A stretch of DNA of 64,000 nucleotides from Serripes groenlandicus (GCA_031761405.1 JASEVX010000011.1:16365609-16429608); one strand, 5' to 3'. Shown: positions 50,432 through 62,745, counted from the stretch's first letter. Made by a program: numbers and translations. Notes: generated by a model not told the origin, from the sequence alone.

Positions 50432-50661
50432 TTAACCCTTTCCCTCATATGACAATTCTGCAGCAGACAACTTTGAACGTATTTTGTCAAAACATAGAAA
50501 ATCTCCATAATTGAATGGATAACCTATGTCAAAGAGTGGAAAACATTGTGGCAAAAGGAGAAATTGCACGTTTTGTGCAATTTCTTCTTTTGTCACTATG
50601 TTTTCAAAAAGCCGTCTGCTGCAGAGGCTTCAGTAAGCGTCTATATGAGGAAATGGGTTAA
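50432..50661 (-). mobile_element. TTAA MITE, full length
   Basis: 230 bp; right end GAGGAAATGGGTTAA; hairpin loop GCACGTTTTGTGC. Confidence 0.92.
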
Positions 50662-50849
50662 GTCCTTTGCTGCAGATTCAATGTAGGGGGGAAAGGGAGC
50701 TGGTTAATTGTTAAAAATTGGAACTGATCAATTGATAACCTAATAAAGGTTACAATATTGTACACAATGCCGGAACCTCCAGTCATTAAGGGAGGAAGCA
50801 GATAAATTCTGCCGCAGCGGGTTACTGATGGATTCATGGACACACTACT

Positions 50850-51078
50850 TTAACCCTTTCCCTCATATAGACGCTTTCTGAAGCCTCTGCAGCAGACGGC
50901 TTTTTGAAAACATAGTGACAAAAGAAGAAATTGCTCAAAACGAGCAATTTCTCCTTTTGCCGCAATGTTTTCCACTTTTAGTCATTGGTTATCCATTCAG
51001 TTAAAGAGATTTTCTATTTTTTGACAAAAATGTTCAAAGTCGTCTGCTGCAGAATTGTCGTATAAGGGAAAGGGTTAA
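50850..51078 (+). mobile_element. TTAA MITE, full length, sharing its right TTAA with the next copy
   Basis: 229 bp. The right TTAA (51,075-51,078) is also the left TTAA of the following element. Confidence 0.93.
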
Positions 51079-51290
51079 CCCTTTCCCATATACAACAAAT
51101 CTGCAGCAGAGGACTTTGTAAGTATCACTGTAAAAGAAAGAATAATATTTGAATACAATTGAGAACGATGTGGCAAAATGAGAATAATTTGCTCATAATA
51201 TGACGGAGCAATTTCTCCTTTGCCACGATTTTTTCAACAGCTATCTGCTGCGGAGTCATCAATATAAGGAATAGCAAGATGACAATGGTC
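51075..51290 (-). mobile_element. TTAA MITE, older subfamily, abutting the previous copy
   Basis: TTAACCCTTTCCCATATACAAC at the left. The right end is eroded (GCTGCGGAGTCATCAATATAAGG). Confidence 0.75.
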
Positions 51291-51319
51291 TGCCTCTACA
51301 CTGGTGGCATAGGCTGTTA

Positions 51320-51549
51320 TTAACCCTTTCCCTCATATAGACGCTTTCTGACGCCTCTGCAGCATACAGCTTTTTGAAAACATAGTGACAAAAGAAGAAA
51401 TTGCACAAAACGTGCAATTTCTCCTTTTGACACAATGTTTTCCACTTTTAGTCATAGGTTATCCATTCAATTATAGAGATATTCCATTGTTTAACAAAAT
51501 ATGTTCAAAGTTGTCTGCTGCAGAATTGTCGTATGAGGGAAAGGGTTAA
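51320..51549 (+). mobile_element. TTAA MITE, full length
   Basis: 230 bp, both ends exact, hairpin loop GCACAAAACGTGC. Confidence 0.93.
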
Positions 51550-51601
51550 AAAAATAGAAAACACAATATCTGTAGATTTTGAGATGAGAGTTGAGGCCTT
51601 T

Positions 51602-51832
51602 TTAACCCCCTTTCCACCATACAACAAATCTGCAGCAGACGACTTTGAAAATAAATTGCCAAAATGATGAAAAATCTCCGTAAATGAGAGTTTAATTATC
51701 ATAAAGTGTTGAAAACATTGTGGCAAAAGGAGAAATTGCTCATTATGAGTGATTTCGTCTATTGCCAATATGTTTTCAAAAGCCGTCTGCTGCAGAGGCG
51801 TCAGAAAGCGTCTACTTGTGGTTAAGGGTTAA
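51602..51832 (-). mobile_element. TTAA MITE, full length, mixed subfamily
   Basis: 231 bp. The left end is of the older type (CCACCATACAACAAATC), the right end of the younger type (GAGGCGTCAGAAAGCG). Confidence 0.88.
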
Positions 51833-51964
51833 TCCTTAGACAATTTTTTGTTACAGAAAAATATCTATGAATATGATATGATCCATTTTTAACCCTTTAC
51901 CTCATACATCAAATATGCAGCAGACAACTTTGAAAACATCAAGGCAAAAATATTGAAAAACTCT

Positions 51965-52173
51965 TTAACCCTTTCCCTCATATAGATGCTTTCTGAAGCC
52001 TTTGCAGCAGACGGCTTTTGAAAACCTAGGACAAAAGAAGAAATTGCTCCTTTTGCCACAATGTTTTCCACTTTTAGTCATAGGTTATCCATTCAATTAT
52101 AGAGATTTTCTATTTTTTGACAAAATATGTTCAAAGTCGTCTGCTGCAGAATTGTCGTATGTTGTAAAGGGAT
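51965..52173 (+). mobile_element. TTAA MITE nested in an older MITE fragment
   Basis: Inserted at TTAA just after AAAATATTGAAAAACTC of an older copy starting at 51,890. The left hairpin arm is deleted. The host copy appears to resume after 52,173 (CATAATTATTGAAAATATTTG). Confidence 0.85.
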
Positions 52174-52438
52174 AAAGCATAATTATTGAAAATATTTGAA
52201 ACCATAGTGTGGCCAATGGAGAACTTGATTTCTCCTTTTGGCGTAATGTTTTTAAAAGTCCTCTGCTGCAGATATGTCAACATCCGTCAGAAGATGGCAA
52301 AGGGTTAAGGATTTTATAAAAAGATTAAAAGTTTTTGAAACATATCATTTTGTAATATTCAACATAAAAAAATCCCTATTCTACAGAAAGAATTAAAACC
52401 TTTTCCATGGTAGATATCAGTTCCGGTGACTGGATCCA

Positions 52439-52653
52439 TTAACCCTTTCCCAATTACAACAAATCTGGATCAGATGACTTTGAAAACATGTTGACAAAAA
52501 CCTGAAAAATCTCCACAAAAGATAGCTTAATTATAAAATAAAGTTGAAAACATTGTGACCGAAGGAGAAGTTGCTCATCATGAGCAATTTCACCTTTGGC
52601 CACAATGGTTTCAAAAGTGCGTCAAGATGCGCTTGCAGGTGGGAAAGGATTAA
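52439..52653 (-). mobile_element. TTAA MITE, older subfamily
   Basis: TTAACCCTTTCCCAATTACAAC at the left, GCTTGCAGGTGGGAAAGGATTAA at the right. The hairpin has partial paired changes (GACCGAAGGAG with CACCTTTGGCC). Confidence 0.85.
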
Positions 52654-53082
52654 AAACATTATGTAAAAGGAAATATTTCTCAAACATAAATGACCATGAT
52701 AGTCGTCTATCACTGGTCTGATTTAATGGATCTTGAATGGTTTTCAATGGTTCTGATGGGTTGTGAGAATTCACAATCTCACTCTATGCTCAGGTGAGCA
52801 ACATATCTTAATTTTACAGTTATAAATATTTTTTGATGTGATGTTTTTCGGGTGTTCAAATCAGACATCTTTGAAATAAAATATCATGTGATTTCTGAAA
52901 CATAATAAGCGAAAGGAGTAATAATTGCCCATATTTATTGATTTTTCTTTTTGCAAGAATAACTTTTAACTCTATTCAATGATTAATTATTCTTTCATGT
53001 TCATTGAATTTCCAAATTTGTGCTGAGGTGTTTTAAAGGTCTTCCACTGCAGGTTTTGTTGTATGTGTGAATGGGTTAAAAG

Positions 53083-53319
53083 TTAACCCTTTCCCTCATT
53101 TGACAATTCTGCAGTAGACAACTTTGAACATATTTTGTCAGTAAAATAGAAAATCTCTATAATGGAATAGATAACCTATGACTAAAAGTGGAAAACATTG
53201 TGGCAAAAGGAGTAATTGCTCGTTCTGAGCAGTTTCTAATAAATCTTTTGCCAATATGTTTTCAAAAAGCCGTCTGCTGCAGAGGTGTCAGGCAGTGACT
53301 ATATGAGGGAAAGGGTTAA
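53083..53319 (-). mobile_element. TTAA MITE, full length
   Basis: 237 bp; hairpin loop CTCGTTCTGAG; an eight-base insertion in the right arm (TTTCTAATAAATC). Confidence 0.9.
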
Positions 53320-53456
53320 ACACCTGGCTACTATTTAGATAATATTTCAAAACATTGAGGGGGAGGAGGCGTCAACATCAAAAAATGTTTTAAATATCAA
53401 ATCAAAGTAATTTGGACATAGCTGGCTTTGTCTGATTGACAAAGTGAGGTGGCAAT

Positions 53457-56085
53457 TAGCGTTAATTAGGTAATATTTACGTTGACACAGTTATTAAAGG
53501 CATGGTGTGGGGAAAATATTTTAATTTACTGATAGATAAAGATCATCTGCAATTAACCTGATTCTTTTGTAGTTCCCTATAAAGAAACATTGATGAAAAA
53601 CAAATTATATAATTGAGCAGTGCTAAAGGAAGACCCTGGACCCTCAGGGCATTGACTACCCTTTCCCACCTGCAGACACATTTTGACGCAATAGCAGCAG
53701 ATGACTTTTGAAAACCTTGTGGCCAAAGATGAAATTACTCAAGATGAGCAATTTCTCCCTTGGCCACAATGTTTTCAATTTTATTTAACAATAAACGTAT
53801 CTTTTATGGAGATTTTTTAGGTTTTTGTCAATATGTTTTCAAAGTCGTCTGCTGCAGATTTGTTGTATGTGGGAAATGGTTGAATAATCAGCATGTGCAT
53901 GAGTGAAATTTGATCTTACACTGCACTGTTTACAAACTAGCCCTTTCCCACATACAACAATCTGTAGCAGACACTACTTTGAAAAACATTGGCAAAAATA
54001 TGCACCATCTCTGTGAATAATATTATGATAATTGAATAGAGCTGAAAGCATTGTGGCAAAAGTTGTCTGCTGCAGAAGTGTCAAAATGCATCTGTATGAG
54101 GGAAAGGGCTTAAGTCTAGCAAACGTCTTACATTATTAAACTAAACTGTCCATTTGAATCAGATTAGATGAATATCTACAGAGATATACTAAAACAAATT
54201 TCAATACATCATATTAGCTTTGTTTCCTTGATCATGAGGTTACCAGTAACTTTTTCATCAAATCCACAATATTTTGTTTTTCTGAATTAACCCTGTGGCA
54301 AACAAAAGGAGAATTTGCCCATCATGTGGACTTTCAGAAGCATTTCAGGTTTTTGTCACTATATTTTCAAAGTCGTCTGCTGCAGATTTGTTGTATGTGG
54401 GAAAAGGGTTGAATAATCAACCTGTGCTTGAGTGAAGTTTGATCTTACCCTGCACTGTTAACAAACTAGCCCTTTCCAACATACAACAAATCTGTAGCAG
54501 ACACTACTTTGAAAACATGTTGGCAAAAATATGCACCATCTCTGTGAATAATAATATGTTAATTGAATAGAGCTGAAAGCAATGTTGCAAAAGTTGTCTT
54601 CTGCAGAGGTGACAAAGTGCATCTGTATGAGGGAAAGGGCCTAAGTCTAGCAAACGTCTTACATAACTAAACTGTCCATTTGAATCAGATTAGATGAATA
54701 TCTACACAGATCTACTAAACAAAATCCAATACACCATTTTAGTTTTGTTTCCTTGATCATGAGGTTACCAGTATTCTTTTCATCAAATCCACAATATTTT
54801 GTTTTTCTGAATTAACCCTGTGGCAAACAAAAGGAGAATTTGCCCATCATGAGGAATTTCAGAAGCATTTCAGGTTTTTGTCACTATATTTTCAAAGTTG
54901 TCTGCTGCAGATTTGTTGTATGTGGGAAAAGGGTTGAATAATCAACCTGTGCTTGAGTGAAGTTTGATCTAACCCTGCACTGTTTACAAACTAGCCCTTT
55001 CCCACATACAACAATCTGTAGCAGACACTACTTTGAAAACATGTTGGCAAAAATATGCACCATCTCTGTGAATAATAGTATGATAATTAAATAGAGCTGA
55101 AAGCAATGTTGCAAAAGTTGTCAAAGTTAAAAGGTGACAAAGTGCATCTGTATGTGTGAAAGGGCCTAAGTCTAGCAAACGTCTTACATAACTATACTGT
55201 CCATTTGAATCAGATTAGATGAATATCTACACAGATCTACTAAACAAAATCCAATACACCATTTTAGCTTTGTTTCCTTGATCATGAGGTTACCAGTATT
55301 TTTTCATCAAATCCATAATATTTTGTTTATCTGAATTAACCCTGTGGCAAAAGGAGAATTTGCCCATCACAAGGAGTTTCTCCTTTTGCAACAATGTTTT
55401 TAAAAGTCACCTGCTTCAAAATGGGTCTGCCAGTGGGACAGGGTTCTCGTCTTACTACAACATTTCTGTTTCCTCATCAGAAGACCAGATTCAATCAATC
55501 AGACTGATATCATACATCTGTTGCTGCTACCTCTTGACCATTATGGTTCATGGTATACCCTTGTTTGATTAAGTTCAACCTTTCTTTATTTGGAACCAGG
55601 AAGTATCCAGATCAGTTACATCTAGTGTAACAGCACAACAGAATTGTTTCCGGGCCGTATTACCCTAAAATTGTCCCTTTTGAAACTTTGAAGTAGCACT
55701 TCTTCTGCACTGTTTATTGAGAAGAGAAATCGGAGAGGTGTTCTTATTTTATGACTTTCAGTTTTAGCATTCCTGTATGTGCATTTATTTGCAGGACTAT
55801 TTTGTACTGGGGCATGCCTAGAAGGTTGAGGTTTGATGCAATTCGGCCAGAGCTTCCAACCCAAATTCTTTAGAGTACAACTGAGAACAGCGAACAAATA
55901 ACAAGCCTTTTATTGACTTTTATTTGCTAATATTTGAGAACAGTCAATGAACTATTCACAACAAGAGCCAGAAAAGTCCCTTACACTGTGGGTAAAGATC
56001 GACAGAGGTAAGAACAGGCCCATACTCACTCTATATTTTATTGCCGCAAAAATCAGAGGTGCCACTCCATCTCTTCCGAGTCAAT
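53457..56085. repeat. segmental duplication, copy A
   Basis: Shares with copy B, in order: TTAATTAGGTAATATTTAC-like start, GAAGACCCTGGACCCTCAGG, a MITE (CCACCTGCAGACACATTTTG), the 525-bp unit, AATGGGTCTGCCAGTGGGAC, CAACAGAATTGTTTCCGGGC, TGTACTGGGGCATGCCTAGA and TTCACAACAAGAGCCAGAAA. Copy A contains three tandem 525-bp units instead of one. Confidence 0.9.
53880..55330. repeat. tandem array of three 525-bp units
   Basis: Units start near 53,880, 54,413 and 54,935, each from GGTTGAATAATCA..TGTGC through CTAGCCCTTTCCCACATACAAC-like, TCTAGCAAACGTCTTACAT, GATCATGAGGTTACCAGTA to TTAACCCTGTGGCAAACAAA. The units are very similar. Each contains a short MITE copy ending GAGGGAAAGGGC. Confidence 0.9.
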
Positions 56086-56496
56086 GAGAAGTGATTTCCT
56101 TTGCCTGGCAGTCATCAGTCATGAAAGCATCCTAGATGCAGTTCAGTGACTTATTTACCCTTTCCCACATACAACAAATCTGCAGCAGATGACTTTAAAA
56201 ATGTCTACTCGAAGATATGGTAAACCTCTAATTGCAGGTAAAAATATTGAAAAAATTAAAAAGAAATTGTGGCAAAAGAAGAAAATGCTTGTTTTGAGCA
56301 ATTACTCCTTTTTGTGCACAATGTTTTAAAAAGTCATCTGCTGCAGATTCATCAAAATACATCTATGGGTTGGAAAGGGTGGTTAAACTCTTCTCCACTT
56401 GTAAACGCATTCAGTGACACATCTGCAGCAGCCAAATTGTGAAAATATTTTTGCAAAGTGGGAATTTGCTCATGATGACAGAGAAAGGTGCAATAA

Positions 56497-58105
56497 TTGG
56501 TTAATTAAGTAATATTTCCTTTGACACAGTTATTAAAGGCAAGGTGTGGGGAAAATATTTTAATTTTTCTGATAGATAAAGATCATCTGCTATTAACCTA
56601 TTTCTTTTGTAGTTCCCTATAAAGAAACATTGATGAAAAACAAATAATATAATTGAGCAGTGCTAAAGGAAGACCCTGGACCCTCAGGGCATATTGACTA
56701 CCCTTTCCCACCTGCACACGCATTTTGACGCAATAGCAGCAGATGACTTTTGAAAACCTTGTGGCCAAAGGTAAAATTGCTCTTCACCTCATGATGAGAA
56801 ACTTCTCCTTTGGCCACAATGTTTTCAACTTTACTTAGCAATTAAGCTATCTTTTATTGAGATTTTTCAGGTTTGTGTCACTATGTTTCCAAAGTCATCT
56901 GCTGCAGATTTGTTGTATGTGGTTGTAAATGGTTGAATAATGATCATGTGCTTGAGTGAAGTTTGATCTTACCCTGCAATGTTTGCAAACTAGCCCTTTC
57001 CCACATACAACAAATCTGTAGCTGACACTACTTTGAAAACATATTGGCAAAAATATGCACCATCTCTGTGAATAATAGTATGATAATTGAATAGAGCTGA
57101 AAGCATTGTGGCAAAAGTTGTCTGCTGCAGAGGTGTCTAAGTGCATCTGTATGAGGGAAAGGGCTTAAGTCTAGCAAACGTCTTACATAACAATACTGTC
57201 CATTTGAATCAGATTAGATGAATATCTACACAGATCTACTAAACAAATTCCAATACACCATTTTAGCTTTGTTTCCTTGATCAAGAGGTTACCAGTAATT
57301 TTTTCATCAAATCCAAAATATTTTGTTTTTCTGAATTAACCCTGTGGCAAACAAAAGGAGAATTTGCCCATCATGAGGAATTTCTCCTTTTACAACAATG
57401 TTTTTAAAAGTCACCTGCCTCAAAATGGGTCTGCCAGTGGGACAGGGTTCATGTATTACTACAACATTTCTGTTTCCTCATCAGAAGACCTGATTCAATC
57501 AATCAGACTGTTATCATACATCTGTTGCTGCTACCTCTTGACCATTCTGGTTCATGGTATACCCTTGGATGATTAAGTTCAACTTTCCTGAATTTGGAAC
57601 CAGGACGTATCCAGATCAGTCACATCTGGTGTAGTACCACAACAGAATTGTTTCCGGGCCGTAGTACCCTAAAATAGTCCGTTTTGAAATTTTGAAGTAG
57701 CACTTCTTTTGCACTGTTTCTTAAAGAAGAAAAGTCTGTGAGGTATAATTATTTAATTACTTTCAGTTTTAGCATTCCAGTATCATTTATGTGCATTTAT
57801 TTGCAGGACTATTTTGTACTGGGGCATGCCTAGAAGGTTGGGTTCATTGCAATTCTGCCAGGGGCTTTCAACCAGAATTTTTCTACGTGGATGTATTCAA
57901 CTGAGAACAGCGGAAAAAAAGAATAAGCCTTTCTTTGACTTTTATTTTCTATTAATTTGCGAGAACAGTGAATGAACTATTCACAACAAGAGCCAGAAAA
58001 GACCCTTACCCTGTGGATAAAGATCAGTAGAGGTAAGAACACACCCATTTACACTCTATATTTCATTACCCCAACAGACAGAGGTGTCCATCTCTTCTGA
58101 GACGA
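56497..58105. repeat. segmental duplication, copy B
   Basis: Direct copy of 53,457-56,085 with a single 525-bp unit (about 56,930-57,360). It diverges by scattered substitutions and small indels, including the small ORF at 57,364-57,576, which matches 55,360-55,572. Confidence 0.9.
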
Positions 58106-58620
58106 TAGGAAGGAAATGGTTTTCAAATCTATTCAATCGTTACACTTTTATTTATAGAGTTTCCAATTATTTGCCCAGACATATTCAAAAAGTTATCTGC
58201 TGCAGATTTATTGTATGTGGGAAAGGGGTAAGCTACATAAAATGCAGGGCAAGTTTACCTTTTGCTACATTCAATTTTGAAAATATCTAGCCATAATTGT
58301 TGAAGATCATTTTATAGAACCCCTTCACACTTGCAGACACATTTTGGGAAGATCTGCAGCAGACAGTTTTTTCAAAATACGGTGGCAAAAGGGCTGACTG
58401 CTCATAATGAGCAATTCTCCTTTTGCCATAATTTTGTCCACTCGTTTAGGTAATAACGTGTTCATTTATAGTGTTTTTTTTTTGTCGAGATGTTTTCAGT
58501 GATCTGCTGCATATTTGTTGTATGTGGGAAAGGGTTTAAAAAATGCATTGATTTTTATTGAAAACAGAGTACATGTATAATACATATTAATTATGGCAAA
58601 GTTTTCTTCTACAGAGAAGT

Positions 58621-58850
58621 TTAACACTTTCCCTCATACGGCAATTCTGCAGCAGACGACTTTGAACGTATTTTGTCAAAACATAGAAAATCTCCATAAT
58701 TGAATGGATAACCTATGACAAAAAGTGGAAAACATTGAGGCAAAAGGAGAAATTGCACGTTTTGTGCAATTTCTTCTTTTGTCACTATGTTTTCAAAAAG
58801 CCGTCTGCTGCAGAGGCGTCAGAAAGCGTCTATATGAGGGAAAGGGTTAA
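58621..58850 (-). mobile_element. TTAA MITE, full length
   Basis: 230 bp; left TTAACACTTTCCCTCATACG (one changed base); hairpin loop GCACGTTTTGTGC. Confidence 0.92.
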
Positions 58851-58904
58851 AGTAGTTTGTAACTGGGGAGGGATCGAAATGGCATTCCTAATACAATACG
58901 AGGC

Positions 58905-58995
58905 GGATGTTTGGTGCAAAGCATCAAAGAGAAGCCGCAATATTTCGTTTCACATGAAGAAATAAGAAAAAAGAACATTAAAATCCACAAACATT
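58905..58995 (-). repeat. inverted copy of the 47,290 dispersed repeat
   Basis: Reverse complement reads TTGTGGATTTTAATGTTC, GAAACGAAATATTGCGGCTT, CTCTTTGATGCTTTGC, matching 47,300-47,395. Confidence 0.75.
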
Positions 58996-59361
58996 AGGAC
59001 AATTTAATGCTGATATCGGTTATTGAAGATATAAGTTATATGTAGGATATTTAACCTGGCGGGGTCTGTGTTTTAAGTAGGGATGTCAGCGATTATTCGG
59101 TTACCCGGTTAACCGTATGTTAATTCAAGTAACCGAGTACTCGGAAAAATAGATAAAATATATACACTGTTGTATTTCACCTTTTGTTCTTTTCAATTTG
59201 TCACACATATCTGACAAGAGGTTAATTATTCACACCTCGATCGGGAATGTTGCCATAACTTTGAAAACGGCCGCACTCGATTGTATTGACAACTGGCTAC
59301 CTTTACGCACAGACTAATAATCCCTTGGCGAAGACAGGTTACTTCAGTCACAAGGGCATTT

Positions 59362-59529
59362 ATGAATCATCAAGAAAAAGAGATAACCGAACCAGAGTCT
59401 CTTTTAAGCAATTACGTACCCAATCTCAAAAAGCTTTTGGAATGCTTGCCCGACGAAAGAGTAAACGTGAACGATCCTGACCTGACTGTGCCGAACGAAG
59501 CATATGTTGATCTGGGTCTTTATTTGTGA
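59362..59529 (+). CDS. 55-codon ORF inside the hAT-type element
   Basis: ATG to TGA. It begins MNHQEKEITEPESLLSNYVP and continues NLKKLLECLPDERVNVNDPD. It has richer codon content than the surroundings and is followed by CAATAAAG about 65 bases downstream. It may be the remnant of a captured or transposase exon. The second internal copy (60,211 onward) stops after 19 codons. Function unknown. Confidence 0.25.
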   Translation: MNHQEKEITEPESLLSNYVPNLKKLLECLPDERVNVNDPDLTVPNEAYVDLGLYL

Positions 59530-59930
59530 AACCTGACTCATTTGTGGTCACATTGTGGTGTTGTTTTTCTTCCTCTTATTTGGTAATTAGTACAATAAAG
59601 AAAACTTTAATTGTCTGTTTTTTTAACTATGAACTTATTAAATAATGCTTGTCACAAACGCACCATGCGTAGGTTTTCACGTAACGTGGCTCATTTGTAG
59701 TCTCATTATATTATTTCTTTCTACCATTAATTGATAATTAGTGCAATAAAGAAGACACTAATTGTCTGCTTGTTAACATTTTACTGATTTTCCTGTCGCA
59801 AACATCTCCTGCGTAGGTTTCTGTGTTACTCGGCACATTAGTTGTAACCTTATATTGTTGTTTTTCTACCATTAATTGATAAATACTGTAATAAAGAAAA
59901 CACTAATTGTCTGTTTGTTAGACAAAATAT
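59530..59930 (+). repeat. three 125-bp repeats inside the hAT-type element
   Basis: Each has GGCTCATTTGTAGTC-like, TTGATAATTAGTGCAATAAAG-like and CACTAATTGTCTG-like blocks, with starts near 59,533, 59,688 and 59,838. Each carries an AATAAAG. Confidence 0.8.
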
Positions 59931-60044
59931 TTTTACATATATTATATTTAGAAAGAAATTTATTAAATTGAGTCGGGTAAAACAGAATCATGTTAATCAC
60001 TTCAAGAGGTTTAACAGTGGAATAATAAATTGAGTAAAACGTTC

Positions 60045-60290
60045 AGCTATATGTCGGCCAGGTCACCAATAGGACGACGGCCAGTTCATCTAACGTCTTT
60101 ATCCTGACTTTCCCGCACCAGTTCTTCTCACATTATTTCCCCGGGACAACTGGCTACCTTTACGCATAGACTAATAATCCCTTGGCGAAGACAGGTTACA
60201 TCAGTCACAATGGCATTTATGAATCATAAAGAAAAAGGAATAACCGAAGCAGAGTTTGAATTCCAATTCCTGGTTTGATAGCCCTCGTTG
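60045..60290 (-). mobile_element. SINE fragment inside the hAT-type element
   Basis: CGACGGCCAGTTCATCTAAC, ACAACTGGCTACCTTTACGC, GTTTGAATTCCAATTCCTGG (degraded B-box region) on the plus strand. Confidence 0.65.
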
Positions 60291-61549
60291 AAGGTAAGGG
60301 TTTTATTAATTCATTGACACTCTGTGAAATCAAACGGTTGAATGTTGCGACCAATGTAGATCCAGATGAAAAAGTGCAGCCACGCAGTCTGATATGGCAC
60401 TGAATTGTTCGCCAATAAGTCATAAAATGTTTTAAGAAACATCCATTTGAAGCACAGACAAAACTTCTTCCGAACATGACATTATTACGTTAAGCTTGTT
60501 TTCCCGGAGCACCGGTCCAAGTCATTTACAAAACTGTGACTCTTTTATTTGTCGTCGGAAAGAAGAGACACTGATAGGACCATGCATCTTTTTGAATATT
60601 TTTTTGACTAAAAATTAAAAACACACAATTAAAACAGTTGGTTGACACAAATGAAAACGTTCCGATAACAACGTTTTAGTCCGATGTATACATGACCAAG
60701 AAATACGAGTTAAATCCAAAAACGCGGAAGCAAGTGAATATTTATTTTCTATGAATCTATACGGGTAACCCGTTACAAAATTATATGAGTAACCGGTTAG
60801 TAATATCGGTAACCGTTGCCATCCCTAGTTTTAAGTGAATGAGATAATTTAGAGCTGATCATGAAAAGTGACATATAATACTATAGATAAATGGTATGAT
60901 AAATTTAAATTAGTACCAAAAGTAATAAATCTGGTTTTCGTTTGAATCGGTAAGTTATGATAGTGGATAAGGGTTTCCCACATACAACAAATCTGCAGCA
61001 GACGACTTTGAAATTATCAAGTAAAAAAAAAAAAAAATATCTATAAATGATCGTATGATAATTGAAAAGTGTTAATATTATTGTGGCAAATGCAGATATT
61101 GCTCATTATGAGCAATTTCTCCTTTTGACACAATTATTTCAATGATGTTTACCCTGACAGACTTTAACATCATCAAGTACAAAACATAGAAAATCTCTAT
61201 AATTGAAAAGAGTTGAAATTATTGTGGCAAATTGAGCAATTGAAAATCAAAGCTGTCGGATTACAAACGAACAATCTCGAGTCGACGAAACTGATGTGAA
61301 CTCGTGTCGTGAATAGCATTCAGAAAATCAAGGAAACATATTTCAATGTACACGTAATCCGAAAGACTGACAAGAGCTGCGGCGACTTTTGAAAACATTG
61401 TGACAAAAAGAGAAACGAGGAATTTATCCGTTTTCTACTTTATGTCCAAAAATTATACCTTTTAGCAAGATGTTCCAATTTTTACTTAATTAATGTGCTA
61501 CATATTTGTTGTACGTGGGAAAGGCTTAACATAGGAACTAGTTTAAATT

Positions 61550-62315
61550 TTTTGAACCAGTGCATGAAAATTTACTTGAATTTATTTCTCAAACTGTAAA
61601 ATCATGACCTCTAAGGTTTACCAGTTGATATAAGAGTTGAAATGCTGTCTACATTTACAGTGATAAGTTAAATACAGTTCAGTTAATCCGATCATACTTT
61701 GTTTGTAAGAACCAGATGATTTCATTTCATTTAAGCTTTCTGGATGTTCACATCGCATCCGTAATAAAACATGTTGATTAAACCGATATCATGTTTACCG
61801 CGATATTCATGAATGTGAAACTGCAACAGCGAAATTTGTCTTGAAACAGATATTTCTGTGGTTTAAATCTTTTCATGTCTGCATTTTGCGATGACAATTT
61901 AAACAGACTACATTTACCAATTCAATAGATTAGGGTTCTCTATTTTACTGTTTAGACTAGATACAGTATGAATTTCGCTTAACTAAGAATGTACATACAT
62001 TAAATTAATATACCGGTCTTTGTCTTTTTTTAAGCCCCGGAATCACCGATTCGGTGGGCATCTAGTTTTTGACCTTGCGACCTTGACCTTTGACCTAGAT
62101 GTTGCCATTCGGGGGCATCAGTGTTTCACAAACACATCTTGTTGTAATTTGTAAAACTCACATATGTATAAATAGTGTAAAAGGGATGTTTTAAAAGTCA
62201 TTAACCTTAAATTTATATACTTAGTAAGGTCAAAGAGAAATCCCGATATGTGGTCACGCTGGCAGGTCTAAATATCTCCTTGTGCTAAATTTTTAGGCAT
62301 TCCAATAATATGTGG
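61550..62315. other. interval without gene
   Basis: No exon seen. GACCTTGCGACCTTGACCTTTGACC at 62,073-62,097 is a short pyrimidine/purine repeat typical of interspersed elements in bivalves (inference). Confidence 0.4.
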
Positions 62316-62428
62316 AATCCGCCGTAGTCGAGTGGTTAGCGTCGGGGATTTGAAACCGGGTGTCCCAGGTTCGATCCCCAGTCGCGGCATGACGATCATG
62401 GTGGAGTGCCCTTGGGCAGGGCACATTT
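62316..62428 (+). mobile_element. SINE, 5' half
   Basis: GGAATCCGCCGTAGTCGAGTG through a B box (AGGTTCGATCCCC) to GTGCCCTTGGGCAGGGCAC, then stops. It is the head of the same family as 44,263-44,493, with the 3' part missing. Confidence 0.88.
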
Positions 62429-62489
62429 GACGTGATTTTTATCTCGATTTTGACATATAACAGTCTGCTGCAAGTCTAATAAGGACCTG

Positions 62490-62745
62490 TTTTGTCTTCG
62501 TAAATAAAACAAAACAACATAAATGCGAGTCAAAATAAAGAAACTGCAAATACTTAAAACATCGGAATATTTATTTCATTTTAGATGTGTCATAACTTAG
62601 TGTTTTTAAACAAACGCAATTGTAATATGTTCAAGACATTTAAATTTGTTTTTTTCTAATAATAACTCTCCTCCCATGTCATTTCCGAAAAGCTATTAAA
62701 AATATAAGTCGCAGGCTTCTGTCCGACGACTAATTATGAAAAAGT
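62490..62745 (+). repeat. dispersed repeat with terminal hairpin, copy 2
   Basis: TTTTGTCTTCGTAAATAAAAC to the hairpin GTCGCAGGCTTCTGTCCGACGAC, followed by TAATTAT. The arms of the hairpin differ from copy 1. Confidence 0.85.

Larger units (their letters stand above)
59078..60827. mobile_element. non-autonomous hAT-type transposon, 1750 bp
   Basis: Left end TAGGGATGTCAGCGATTATTC, right end GGTAACCGTTGCCATCCCTA (inverted). An exact 8-bp duplication GTTTTAAG lies at 59,070-59,077 and 60,828-60,835. TAGGGATG-type ends with 8-bp target duplications are the hallmark of hAT elements. Subterminal GTAACC/GGTTAC motifs recur at both ends. No transposase-length ORF. The interior holds two related SINE-like pieces (59,285-59,400; 60,150-60,245) and three 125-bp repeats (59,530-59,930). 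Confidence 0.93.
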
